A stretch of 64,000 nt of DNA, taken from assembly GCF_000196515.1 (NCBI RefSeq), contig NC_014248.1, forward strand, positions 4,530,001 to 4,594,000, in the 5' to 3' direction. Positions 28,930 to 39,845 of the stretch are shown piece after piece. The notes beneath the pieces were generated by a model. That model was given only the letters and a program-made list of their open reading frames with translations. It ran no database searches and was not told the origin of the DNA. Each line of letters starts with the position of its first letter. Position 1 is the stretch's first letter. This DNA comes from 'Nostoc azollae' 0708 (GTDB lineage Bacteria; Cyanobacteriota; Cyanobacteriia; Cyanobacteriales; Nostocaceae). A program made the position numbers and the translations under genes.

Positions 28930-29159
28930 TACTGAGTGAATATGAATGACTTTGTTTTTTACAGCCAGCTATTAACAGATTTACGCTCTCAGGTCTAAAG
29001 ACACTGAGACTTTTTAATCTAAGATATTTTAGCAGTTTTTTTGATACTCCCCTCCCATTAAAAGAATGCGTAACAGCTTAACGCATTTACTTTTTTTACC
29101 TAAAAGGCTTGTTACAAGGACTCTAGGCTACTAAATATTAAATTTAGGTGCTTAACAGC
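28930..29159. other. Spacer between TpsB gene and TpsA remnants
   Basis: This AT-rich 230 bp probably includes the TpsB promoter and the lost 5' end of the first TpsA gene. No gene is seen. Confidence 0.4.
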
Positions 29160-29735
29160 TTATTATTTTTGGGCCTAATGCCAGCTTGAATATGAGTCGA
29201 TCGTTTATTGGGACTACAGCCGACAGCATCAAATTTGCCAATGGATTCAAGTTTAATGCCAGCGATGCCACACCACTACCCTTATTAACTATGAGTCTGC
29301 CAGTCAGTCGGATTGCTACTTGGAGCAAATACCGGAAGGAAGGATTCGCACCCAAGGAACGCCAGCACTCAACTTCTTTGGTCGCCCATCGCAAATCTTC
29401 AAGGCTTAAGAGGCAACATGAACGTGAGTGCGGGGTCTATTATTGCTGTCCCAAAAGAAAACAGCGACATTTCAGCGAATGCTGTATTTGGACAAGGTAG
29501 CAACATCTAAATCACTACTCAAGGCATATTTGGATTGAAATTCCGTGACCAACTAACTTCTGATAGTGATATCACGGCCAGTTCGCAATTTGGTGTGACT
29601 GGCACTGTTCAAGTTAATACTATCGGTGTTGACCCCAGTTCTGGTTTGAAAGAATCTCATCACTTTCCGATAACTACCAGCTATGCCTGCCCAACGAGAG
29701 ATTGCCAACATTCTGACTCTGTCACTCATCGCTAA
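29160..29735 (+). pseudogene. TpsA/filamentous hemagglutinin remnant 1, internally deleted
   Basis: Two ends of a TpsA exoprotein are joined with most of the middle missing. First comes the secretion-domain piece IIFGPNASLN / SFIGTTADSIKFANGFKFN. After a frame change come NVSAGSIIAVPKENSDISAN, GIFGLKFRDQLTSDSDITAS and SQFGVTGTVQVNTIGVDP, which match the C-terminal end of the larger copy at 32560-32730. The two thus descend from paralogous exoproteins. No product is possible. Confidence 0.75.
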
Positions 29736-29803
29736 CATGGCCATAACGAAGGAGCTCAATTGCCACATCGTCGTCACTTTTATTTCTGGTAAGTAACTGG
29801 GGG

Positions 29804-29969
29804 TTAAAAATTGTCGTTATGACAAGGCAAGAGGTGAACCAGCGTGGTCTTGGGGACCGGACGGGTTTCCCGGCATAAAGCCAGTGGCGTGGTTTCCCCC
29901 ATGTAGGCGCTTCGCCTTCCCCCAGGGAGTGACTGGAGAACCCAAAGGGCAATAGGCACTCATGCAATA
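29804..29969 (-). repeat. 170-bp GC-rich repeat, minus-oriented copy
   Basis: It is the inverted partner of the repeat at 22639-22813. It shares the CGGGAAACCCGTCC and GGGGGAAGGCGAAGCGCCTA cores but lacks about eight bases in the middle. The pair brackets the sensor kinases and TpsB. Confidence 0.8.
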
Positions 29970-30130
29970 CGGAAGGGGTTTTCAGGCTAATTTACATCTT
30001 GTTACATACTTTTGTTTTTTCACGTCGTTCTACTTAGCAGTTTTCGTAAGAGTGTTAAGATTGGCAGCAGTCTTTACAAGAGCGTTAGGATATTGAAGAT
30101 GGGCAATCCGCGAGATTTTGACTTGTTGTT

Positions 30131-33065
30131 TTGGAAGACGATAACTCTACTACATCAGCCCTCTTGTCATACCCTTTTTTTTGGCTAAGGTATTGTGATG
30201 AAAGTAAGTATTGCTGGCTTAATCCTAAATTAGCGCAATTTTCACATCTGCATATTGATAACATTGGCGTTGACGCTCAAGTTATTCCCGATGGCACTCT
30301 CAACACTACTGTGACCGGAAGTAATAATTACAGCGTCACCAACGGTAGCCGTGTTGGTAATAATTTATTTCATAGCTTCAGCCAATTCTCCCTTCCTAGA
30401 AATGGTTCGGCAGTTTTTAACAATGCCACAGATATCCAAAATATTTTTAGTCGTGTAACTGGCGGCAATGTTTCTCATGTTGATGGTTTAATTCAAGCCA
30501 ATGGTAGTGCCAATTTATTTTTGCTCAACCCCAGGGGCATTATTTTTGGGCAAAATGCCCGATTCAATATTAGGTGGTTCCTTTGTGGGGACGACAGCCA
30601 ATAGTATTAAATTTGCTGATGGGACGGAGTTTAGTCCACTCAATCCGAGTAGTCCGCCATTGTTAAGAATGAGTGTGCCAATCGGGTTACAAATGGGACA
30701 GAATGCAGCACAGATTCAAGTGCAGGGCAAAACTCACCACCGGACAAGATCTGACCCTAGAAGCAGGTAGCCTGGAATTACAAGGGCAACTGGTAGCAGG
30801 GAGAGATTTGACCCTAAAAGCTCAACATACCATACAGATACGTGATAGCGTCACGGCTCCATTTGTTGCCCAAGCAGACAGAAACCTAACAGTTCAGGGG
30901 AATCAGAGCATTGATATCCTGGCCTTCAAGCATCCCAAGGCGGCACTTCAGAGTGGGGGCAATCTGAATTTGATCAGTAACGGGAATATTTCTGGTAATA
31001 CTCATTTTCTGAGCGGTGGCGATATCATAATTTCCACAAATAAGGGTGATATTTCTCTCGATGGCAGCTGAATTTCATTAGTATTTTCTTACTATGGTAT
31101 ATCTAGAAATGGAGGCAATATCACAGTTTCCACAACCAATGGCAGCCTCTCCAACCGGAGCAGTTTGATATCCTTTTCCACCTCACTCCGGAATAGTGGG
31201 AATGGAGCCAATATCACACTATCCACGACTAATGGCAATCTCTCCAACCAGGGAATTGTCTACTCCTTTTCCAGCGCACAAGAAAACAGTGGGAATGGAG
31301 GTGATATAATACTATCCACAACTAATGGCAACCTCTCTAATCAGAGCAATTTATACTCCTTATCCTACTCAGTCACAGGCAATAGTGGGAATGGGGGTTA
31401 TATAGCCTTTAAGGCACAAAACGGGGATATCTTGGGCAATGGCAGCAGCTTGTATACTTTTTCAGCACCCCAAGGAACTCCCAGGAATGGCGGTCCTGTC
31501 TCCTTAGAAGCTCAAAACCAATTATCTGCATTAACATCCAATACTGCTGAGGGGGGGACTGTGTCAATTGTTGGTCAAGGAGATTTGGCGATCGCCGATC
31601 TCGTGATCCAGACAAGTAAACCAGTGACTTTAAACACCGGAGTGACAGGCTCAATCACAATTCCGAGTGACAGAACAGGGCGCTCGGGGGATGTTAGCAT
31701 TAGTAGTATTAGGAATCTCACTCTCACCAACAGCAGGATTCAAAGTGACAGCAAAGGCAGTGATTCCCTTGGGAATATCACTTTCACCAGTTCAGGTCTA
31801 GTAACTTTGAATCAGAGTCAAATTCTCAGGAGTACAAGTAGTAAGGGAAGAGCTAGGAATATCGGTATTAACACGGGTGACTTCAGCCTCCTGAACGGTA
31901 GTTCTATCAACTCCTCCACATCTGCAAGTGGCTAACACCTTGAATCTTGATAATAGCATGCTCTCTGGAGGTACGAGTGGCACTGGCAAAGGGGGCGAGA
32001 TTACGCTAAACACCGGACGCTTACAACTGAACAATCAAAGTAGCATATCGAGCAATACAACAGGCATTGGCAATGCAGGTGTAGTTGATATCATTGCTGA
32101 TGCGATCGCCCTCAGTCAAAGCAGCATCAATAGGCAATCCTTGGGGTAAGGTGACAGTGGTACGCTTAAAGTTGATACTAACACCTTAAATTTAATCGAC
32201 AATGCCGTGATTTCCACGGCGGCATCCCAATCGGGAACAGCAGGCAACTTAAGTATTACCGCCCCCGACCGCATTAACTTACAAACTGGCTCTCAAATTA
32301 CCAGTCGCAGTACGGGAACTGGCAACGGTGGTACTGTAGAAATTACAGGGCGATTGCTGGTTCTCAACCAAAATGCTCAAATCAATGCCTCAACTGTTGC
32401 TAGTAATGGCGGTAACTTACTGTTAAATCTTTCTGAGTTTTTGCGCCAGAGCGATCACAGTGTACTCAATGCCCAAGCTGGTGATACAGGTAATGGTGGT
32501 AACATTAGTATCAATGCCCCGTTTATCATCGGTTCTAGGAATAGTGATAGCATTGCTAATGCTGTACGTGGTCGCGGTGGGAATATTAACATCACCACTA
32601 ATAGCATTCTCGGTTTAGACTTCCGCAACCAACTGACTCCCGATAATGACATTACAGCCAGTTCCGAATTTGGCGTGAATGGCACAGTACAAATTACTAC
32701 ACCTCAAGTCAATCCCAATTTTGGATTAGTGGAATTACCCGTAAACTTAGTTGATTCATACCAGCTAATTGCTATAGGTTGCGCGAATACAAATGACAGC
32801 AGTTTTGTGGCCACAGAAAGGGGTGGAATACCGCAAAATCCGACACAGGATATGAGGCGCGCGCCCTTGGTCTGATGCACGTGATATCTCACCATACCCC
32901 AAAACTGGTGAGGTGACAGCACAAATATCTTCATCCCCAGAAACTCTCGTTCAAGCTACATCTTGGCACCGCAATGCCTTGGGCAAAATTGAGTTAGTTG
33001 CCGATGATAAATCTTCTCTGCAGGTGCAACTATCATTAACTTGTGCAGCAGTTTCTCAAAATTAA
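30131..33065 (+). pseudogene. TpsA/filamentous hemagglutinin-type exoprotein 2, disrupted
   Basis: It begins with a TPS secretion domain (IDNIGVDAQVIPDGTLN; NLFHSFSQFSLPRNGSAVFN; LFLLNPRGIIFGQNA). After frameshifts near 30575 and 30735 come beta-helix repeats (GQDLTLEAGSLELQGQLVAG), four degenerate units of the type SGNGGDIILSTTNGNLSNQ (31085-31430), and a C-terminal part (NQLTPDNDITASSEFGVNG) ending at TAA 33063-33065. An in-frame TGA at about 31069, a frameshift near 31925, a stop near 32148 and a frameshift in the GCGCGC run near 32860 complete the damage. The intact gene would be an adhesin-like exoprotein for the neighbouring TpsB. Confidence 0.88.
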
Positions 33066-33248
33066 TAATGTTATGAAGAAAGCGATCGGAAAACCTATTG
33101 CGAATATTTGCTGATGGGAACTTCAATGATAAATTATGAACCACCTTCCGAGCAGTTATGGTAAATCAAACTACCTTCGTGAAGAACGATGATAATTTCG
33201 TGGCTAGTAAATCAACTCAACTATAGAACACATATGTTACGGAAATTA
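33066..33248. other. Short spacer
   Basis: This AT-rich spacer lies between converging pseudogenes. Nothing identifiable is seen. Confidence 0.4.
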
Positions 33249-33549
33249 TCACTGTTCAGAGTTGAGTTTAAATTCTGAAATATCTAAAATAAATTTAGGT
33301 GATTTTTCAGAATCTAGGGGTTTACAAAACAAATATCCTTGTCCGAATTGACAATTTAATAACTTCAACTGGTCTAATTGATTATGTGTTTCAATGCCTT
33401 CAGCAATTATATGCATATTTATTATTATCTTGACAGTTTGTACAATTGCATTTACAAGCCCCAAATTGTCAGATTCTTCGTGTAAATGATGAATAGATGA
33501 CCGATCAATTTTCAGGTTATCAAATGGGAAAGAATGCAAATAACTAACG
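33249..33549 (-). pseudogene. EAL-domain c-di-GMP phosphodiesterase, C-terminal fragment
   Basis: About 100 C-terminal residues of an EAL domain remain: SYLHSFPFDNLKIDRSSI, the conserved AEGIET (here in MHIIAEGIETHNQLDQLKLL) and CQFGQGYLFCKPLD. The EAL motif itself and the rest of the protein are missing. The coding match ends at about 33549, where IS701 sequence begins, so insertion plus loss removed the front. The parent protein would have degraded cyclic di-GMP. Confidence 0.85.
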
Positions 33550-33550
33550 G

Positions 33551-34416
33551 AATTTAAACAAAAGTTAAGAGTAAAAAGAAAGGAGTATAATGGGATTTCG
33601 GTGTAGCTTTCACATTAAAAGAAGCTGATGAAAAAAACCACTGCCGTAGCAATGGCACCATGGTTTGAAAGATGGTGTTAAAGGTTTGATGGTGTATTTA
33701 CTCATGAAGGGTAAAAAAGAGAGTTTAGACATGATTTAGGGGGATGATTGGGTGAAAGTGAGAGAAAAAACCTATTTCAAATGGCAGAGAATGCCCTAGA
33801 AGTTATGTAACACCGATTACACCACGTTTTAACTGAAGCACCTTGGTCCAGTTCCCAAGTCAATGACCGTCGGTTAGAGATTATGAACAAGTGTAGTCAG
33901 AGGAGAATCACCAGAGAATTTAGCTTAATAATTGATGATTATGACCATAGAAAAAGTGGGAACTTTAGGGATGGAGTAGGAAGAAAATATATTGGAGAAA
34001 TTGGGAAAAGGGATACTGGAATAGTAGTAGTAACAACACATACATCTATTATGATGGCAGTAAAAGCTTACCATTAGATATAGAGTTATATCACCATGGT
34101 GATTCTTGACCCAAAGGGAAACAAGACCCTCTATTTGAGAATAAACCTGAGTTAGGAATTAAATTAATAGATCTGATGTTAAGCCGTGGTTATCAACCAG
34201 GAATAGTAATTATAGATCCTGGATATGGCCACAATACATCTTTCTTATTCAAGATAGAGAATCGGAATTGAAAGTATTGAGGAGGATTAGCTAAAAATCC
34301 CAAGGTCCTTGCCAGTGACCAAAAGGATAGTCCACAAATAATTAGGTTAGATGAATTAGCACAAAGTTTACTCCGCACCCAGGGGAAACGCACCTTATTT
34401 CCTAATAAAAACTAAT
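33551..34416 (+). pseudogene. IS701-family transposase remnant (left copy)
   Basis: After an end sequence (TTAAACAAAAGTTAAGAG), plus-strand pieces of an IS701-type DDE transposase follow: MNKCSQRRITREFSLIIDD, GVGRKYIGEIGKRDTGIVVV and SRGYQPGIVIIDPGYGHNTS, then KSQGPCQ-like text. Stops and frameshifts are frequent. The same end and coding sequence recur in reverse at 39294-39836, where the insertion cut another gene. Confidence 0.75.
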
Positions 34417-34649
34417 GAGGATTTTAAAATCATCTATATAAGTGCAAAGCTTGATGGATATATAAACAAAATCAATCACTTTTTTATTAAGCGATGAATT
34501 AGCTTATCTCCAATTGAATAACTCTTAGCTAAGGATAAATGAGCTAACTATTCATCCATAAATAAGTAAACTTATCTGTAAAAATAAGTAGAAGAAAATA
34601 TTAAGTAAATTGTTGACAAGTTATTTGAGGCTAAAGCTAAAACTCTTTC
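34417..34649. other. AT-rich IS debris
   Basis: This short stretch lies between the IS701 remnant and the ISAs1 gene. No frame or repeat could be assigned. Confidence 0.35.
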
Positions 34650-35759
34650 TCAAGAGTTATTATCCATTTCTGCCAAAAACTGTTTATTTTTTATCCCCCG
34701 CTTCACGGGGTTCTCTTTACCCAAAAGATCGACTGCTATCTGCCGCATTACTGCAAAGTTTTGTGGAGCATTATCTTTCCTAATCCGGCATTCATCTTGT
34801 TTTAAAGCTACATCTAATACCCAACGCAATGAATTTTCTATTGCCCAATGGCTGCGGACAGAATTAGCCAATTGTTCTCCATTTGACTCAAGACTACTAA
34901 TAAAATAACGAGTCTCTACTGTTGTTTTATCATCCACTTGTCCGATAGGTTCTACCATCCCAACACTTTTTAGATTTGACCAAACTGAATCAGGGTCAAG
35001 CTGAAACCCAATTCCAGGTAACATCACATAATTGCGGATTTCATGAAGACCATGCCCTGTTTCTTCGGGTTTATATGTGATATGTTGAAGCTCTTGAAAA
35101 CCTGTACTTATCCCTGACTTAAATAGCTGTTCTACTGACTCATACAGATTACCTTGGTTCTTTTTTAAAGTAATTACATAATCTGCATTTTCTTGCGTAA
35201 TTAACTTTACTATGTCTTTGTGACACCCGATGGCATCAATCCTGACAATACATCCAGCTAATTCTAAAACCTTTAATAATTCGGGAATTGCTGTAATTTC
35301 ATTTGATTTCTCATGCACCTTCACCTGTCCCAACACTAATTTATTTGTAGTTGCCCATGCACTTACCATTTGGATTGCACTCTAGTCACTATTTTTACCA
35401 TGAGAACTACATAAAGTTTTCCCGTCAATTGCCACAACTTCACCATCCCTTATCTTATGTACTGATTTCATCCAGTTCAAGAAACAATTTTGAAATTTTT
35501 GCGGATTTAATTGTGCAAATACCCTTCCAAATGTGTCCTGGGACCGGAGCCCATTTCCTAGTTCTAAAAAGGTTTTTAACCACTTATATTTTGTGCAGCC
35601 ATAGAGTTCAATTGCCACCCAACTATCTGCTCCACAAATTACTGCACAAATTCCAATGGTAAGAATGTCAATTAACTTGTGTCGTTTCCTCCCCTCTACT
35701 CTTGGATCTTCCATCTGTGCAACGTGGTCAGTAATCGTGATTTCGGGCTTGAGCTTCAC
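34650..35759 (-). pseudogene. ISAs1-family transposase with one premature stop
   Basis: One frame of about 370 codons runs from ATG 35759 to the stop at 34650, broken only by a TAG at 35382-35384. The first part reads DPRVEGRKRHKLIDILTIGI, GADSWVAIE and VVAIDGKTLCSSHG (DDE region). The second reads MVSAWATTNKLVLGQVKV, DAIGCHKDIVKLI, ADYVITLKKNQ and RSHWAIENSLRWVLDV. These are hallmarks of the ISAs1/H-repeat family. It is the least decayed transposase in the window. Outside the gene, CAGGGCGAAC at 35890-35899 looks like one element end; the other end was not found. Confidence 0.88.
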
Positions 35760-35899
35760 ACTTTTTGGGACTTTCTTCTTCTACTTTTACAATGACCTTA
35801 CCATCAGAGCCTCATTGGTCAACCTCCATATCATCAGCCCTCCCTACCTTTCTCGGTTCTTAGTATATAATATGTACCATATTTACATGCGTTCGCCCT

Positions 35900-37076
35900 G
35901 ATATCTCTCCTGAACTATCTTTTTTCTTAGATTTGATTTGAGTAAATTTACTCTGGTTAATTTGGTGACATTTGAATTGTTTGAATAGGTTAGATAACCC
36001 CTTGATAGCATCAGCTTCACAAGCGAATTTTTCTGGTGATAACTTTTTGAAATCTTGCACAGCTTTTGATTGTGCCTTGGTAATTTTTTGTGAGAGTTTA
36101 CCTAGGTCTGATTCTCTTCTTTCTTGACTCTGTTTGCACTACTAACCATCTTTGTTCTATTCCTGGATAATTTACTGTTTTTGAAGCTAGTTTATATCCG
36201 GGTAAGTTACTATCAATAAATTCTGGTTCTGGTAATGTTGATATTCATCATTGTGCTGATTCTACGCTTAATGGCACTGGACATAACCAGCTTAAATCTG
36301 ACATCATTCATCATTTTTAGATTTGATTCTGTATATAAGGACCAGTCTGCTACTATGAGACTGTTAACTTTTAATTGTTTTTGGTACTCTACTGCTATTT
36401 TAGCAAAGCATGATGAATCTGCTTGGTTTCCCGATGCTAGTTATAAAAATATTGGTATGTCTCCATCTCCTGAACATATCATTTCTATGATGAACTGTTT
36501 TAACTCCGGTCTATGGTCACCAGAATAACCGTAGGTGATGGTTATTTCTTTTGGTGATTTTACTGCTAATTCTTCTAGTTCTTGATTATTTCCTACTTTT
36601 TGACTCTCAAATATTACTTCTGGTAAGCTGGTATTATATTGCCCATGTACGTCCATTTATGATGAGTCTAGATGGCCTGCTCATAGGGATACTCCAAATT
36701 TTGGGGCTGCTTTTAAGGCGACAATAAAAAATATTCTATCCAATCCTTTTATAAATAGTTTATCGATGACTCTCCCCAGTTTATCGTCCTTGAGATATTC
36801 TGGTGTTACTCCTGGTCCTATTAGATGGTCACAGGGGATTGTTTCAAAATCTTGGAGAAACATATATAAGGGTTTTTATACAAATCCTAACCCGTTGATT
36901 ATCATGGCTTTTACTACATGAACCGGACTTACTTTCTCTCCAATTTCAAGGATTATTTCTACTACTCCTATGGCGTCTATTATTCCTGCTACTATGCCTA
37001 AATGGTCTAGGTTTTGAATCTCCATTTTTTGAACCTTTGATTTCACAACAGAATTATCCACAACTCCTGTTGTGAT
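35900..37076 (-). pseudogene. IS1634-family transposase, left inverted copy (truncated)
   Basis: It reads on the minus strand from about 37025 (MEIQNLDHLGIVAGIIDAIG, a DUF4277-type N-terminus). Fragments such as FETIPCDHLIGPGVTPEYL, FGVSL, SGDHRPELKQFIIEM and FKLSPEK-like text follow, separated by stops. It is the mirror image of 37278-38454 with, as far as I can read, identical sequence, including the same stops. At 35900 it is cut off by the ISAs1 end. A left-end inverted repeat (AACCCACCTTCGGCACCCTA) lies just beyond its 5' side at about 37080. Confidence 0.82.
35900..37076. repeat. Left arm of a giant palindrome
   Basis: This 1177-bp arm mirrors 37278-38454 around a centre at 37177. Every open frame in one arm appears in the other with the same residues. 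The spacer (37077-37277) is 201 bp and not symmetric. Confidence 0.9.
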
Positions 37077-37277
37077 GAAACCCACCTTCGGCACCCTAAC
37101 TGTCACAGATAGTAGTACACAGGAACTAAAGCTCCTTCAAGGAAGAAAAGGCTTAATAAGAACAAGTATCATAAAAATGGGAATAGAGTGAGAGACTAAA
37201 GTTTTGTAAAGGAAGATAAAAGAAAAGAAAATTTAATGATTCAAAAATTAAATTAGAACAGAAGAAGAAATGATTTA
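37077..37277. other. Spacer of the giant palindrome
   Basis: This 201-bp unique sequence starts with an IS1634-type end (AACCCACCTTCGGCACCCTA at 37079-37099) and continues as purine-rich AT DNA. It has no gene. Confidence 0.6.
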
Positions 37278-38454
37278 ATCACAACAGGAGTTGTGGATAA
37301 TTCTGTTGTGAAATCAAAGGTTCAAAAAATGGAGATTCAAAACCTAGACCATTTAGGCATAGTAGCAGGAATAATAGACGCCATAGGAGTAGTAGAAATA
37401 ATCCTTGAAATTGGAGAGAAAGTAAGTCCGGTTCATGTAGTAAAAGCCATGATAATCAACGGGTTAGGATTTGTATAAAAACCCTTATATATGTTTCTCC
37501 AAGATTTTGAAACAATCCCCTGTGACCATCTAATAGGACCAGGAGTAACACCAGAATATCTCAAGGACGATAAACTGGGGAGAGTCATCGATAAACTATT
37601 TATAAAAGGATTGGATAGAATATTTTTTATTGTCGCCTTAAAAGCAGCCCCAAAATTTGGAGTATCCCTATGAGCAGGCCATCTAGACTCATCATAAATG
37701 GACGTACATGGGCAATATAATACCAGCTTACCAGAAGTAATATTTGAGAGTCAAAAAGTAGGAAATAATCAAGAACTAGAAGAATTAGCAGTAAAATCAC
37801 CAAAAGAAATAACCATCACCTACGGTTATTCTGGTGACCATAGACCGGAGTTAAAACAGTTCATCATAGAAATGATATGTTCAGGAGATGGAGACATACC
37901 AATATTTTTATAACTAGCATCGGGAAACCAAGCAGATTCATCATGCTTTGCTAAAATAGCAGTAGAGTACCAAAAACAATTAAAAGTTAACAGTCTCATA
38001 GTAGCAGACTGGTCCTTATATACAGAATCAAATCTAAAAATGATGAATGATGTCAGATTTAAGCTGGTTATGTCCAGTGCCATTAAGCGTAGAATCAGCA
38101 CAATGATGAATATCAACATTACCAGAACCAGAATTTATTGATAGTAACTTACCCGGATATAAACTAGCTTCAAAAACAGTAAATTATCCAGGAATAGAAC
38201 AAAGATGGTTAGTAGTGCAAACAGAGTCAAGAAAGAAGAGAATCAGACCTAGGTAAACTCTCACAAAAAATTACCAAGGCACAATCAAAAGCTGTGCAAG
38301 ATTTCAAAAAGTTATCACCAGAAAAATTCGCTTGTGAAGCTGATGCTATCAAGGGGTTATCTAACCTATTCAAACAATTCAAATGTCACCAAATTAACCA
38401 GAGTAAATTTACTCAAATCAAATCTAAGAAAAAAGATAGTTCAGGAGAGATATC
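37278..38454. repeat. Right arm of a giant palindrome
   Basis: This is the reverse complement of 35900-37076. Sequence comparison at 36241-36340 against 38014-38113 and at the arm ends shows no mismatch that I could find. Confidence 0.9.
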
Positions 38455-38961
38455 CTCTGAAATATCATCTACAGTCTCCCAGAATGAAAGTAAAATTAAT
38501 ACAGAATTTATGAGGGCAGGGCGTTTTGTTTTTGCTACAAACTTTTTGGATTCAAATGAACTTACCCATGACTCCATCTTGAATGAATATAAAGCTCAAC
38601 AGTCTTGCCAGAGAGGGTTTGCTTTTCTCAAAGACCCATTATTTTTTGCAGACAGTATTTTCCTAAAAAGTCCAGAGAGAATAGATTCCCTGGGAATGAT
38701 TATGGCTTTATCTCTGCTGGTTTATACTTGAGCGCAACGACAGATTACAACCGCTGTGAGAGAGTCTAAGTCAACCGTAAAAATCAATTGGGCAAACCAA
38801 CTGACAGCCCCACTTTACGCTGGATTTTTCCATGCTTTCAGTCTATTTATTTAGTTACACTTAACCAAGAAAAACACAGCTGTTACTGGACTCAAGAGAG
38901 AGATTTCATTGTGAATCTTTTACCATATCATTGTTTTCCCTACTATCAATTAGTTACCTAA
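37278..38961 (+). pseudogene. IS1634-family transposase, right inverted copy
   Basis: It starts at ATG 37329 and reads through the same fragments as the left copy, then further: SSEISSTVSQNESKINTEFM, GRFVFATNFLDSNELTHDSI, AQQSCQRGFAFLKDPLFF and LGMIMALSLLVYT, with the C-terminal tail to about 38961 in another frame. DUF4277 at the front and the DDE core with RGFRFLKDP-type text identify the IS1634 family. At least four stops and a frameshift kill it. The element's right end (TTAGGGTGCGGAATGTGGGC) is at 39273-39292. Confidence 0.85.
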
Positions 38962-39293
38962 TTTTTCTCTCTATTAATTTAATTTCTATCAGAAAATAAG
39001 CTAATGTCTTTGATTTATATCTCTATTTTACTATGTCCATAATTTCTTTTCTTACTTCGATTTATTAGTCTAAGTTATGATTTATCTCTTGAATATCTTC
39101 ATTTATCTGTTGACTCCTCTGGGCGGTGTTCTTTCTTATTGCTCCTTATTGAGAATAGCTTTTGATGCTATTTTTGGTGCTTTACTGTTTCTCCAATGCC
39201 TTTTTTCACTGCATATTTTTGTTTTTATGCTCCCTTGGATTTTTTCTCTCCGTAATTTCTCTCTGTGGCAGTTTAGGGTGCGGAATGTGGGCT
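38962..39293. other. 3' non-coding part of the right IS1634 copy
   Basis: This AT-rich region lies between the transposase tail and the element's end repeat at 39273-39292. The open frame over it (about 74 codons, hydrophobic) has no recognisable similarity and is probably chance. Confidence 0.45.
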
Positions 39294-39836
39294 ATATCTA
39301 ATGCTAAGCTTTTACTGCCATCATTCATATACATGTGATGTGTTGTTACTACTACTATTCCATTGTCCCTTGTCCCAATTTCTCCAATATATTTTCTTCC
39401 TACTCCATCCCTAAAATTCCCGGTTTTTCTATGGACAGAATCATCAATTATTAAGCTAAATCCTCTGGTGATTCTCCTCTGACTACACTTGTTCATAATC
39501 TCTAACCGACGGTCATTGACTTGGGAACTGGACCAAGGTGCTTCAGTTAAAAGTGGTGTAATCGGTGGTACGTCACCCCTAGGGCATTCTCTGCCATTTC
39601 AAATAGGTTTTTTCTGTCACTTTCAACCAATCATCCCCCTAAATAATGTCTAAACTCTCTTTTTTACCCTTGATGAGTAAATACATCATCAAACCTTTAA
39701 CACCATCTTTCAAACCATGGTGCCATTGCTGGGGCAGTGGTTTCTTTCATCAGCTTCTTTTAACGTGAAAGCTACACCGAAACCGCACCATACTCGTTTT
39801 TACTCTTAACTTTTGTTTAAGTCCCGCTAAGCAGAC
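39294..39836 (-). pseudogene. IS701-family transposase remnant (right copy), interrupted by IS1634
   Basis: Minus-strand text MNKCSQRRITRGFSLIIDD, GVGRKYIGEIGTRDNGIVVV and GSKSLALDI matches the left IS701 remnant with several substitutions. The match ends at about 39293, exactly where the IS1634 end repeat begins, so IS1634 jumped into this IS701. The IS701 end (CTTAAACAAAAGTTAAGAG, minus strand) is at about 39825-39836 and adjoins the truncated acylase gene. Confidence 0.75.
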
Positions 39837-39845
39837 TTTTAACTA

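Noticed and set aside
36235-36528. 97-codon frame on the plus strand (mirror at 37826-38119)
   Set aside because: It lies antisense to the IS1634 transposase remnants and appears twice only because of the palindrome.
39077-39301. 74-codon hydrophobic frame near the right IS1634 end
   Set aside because: It crosses the element's end repeat into IS701 sequence, so it cannot be an independent gene.
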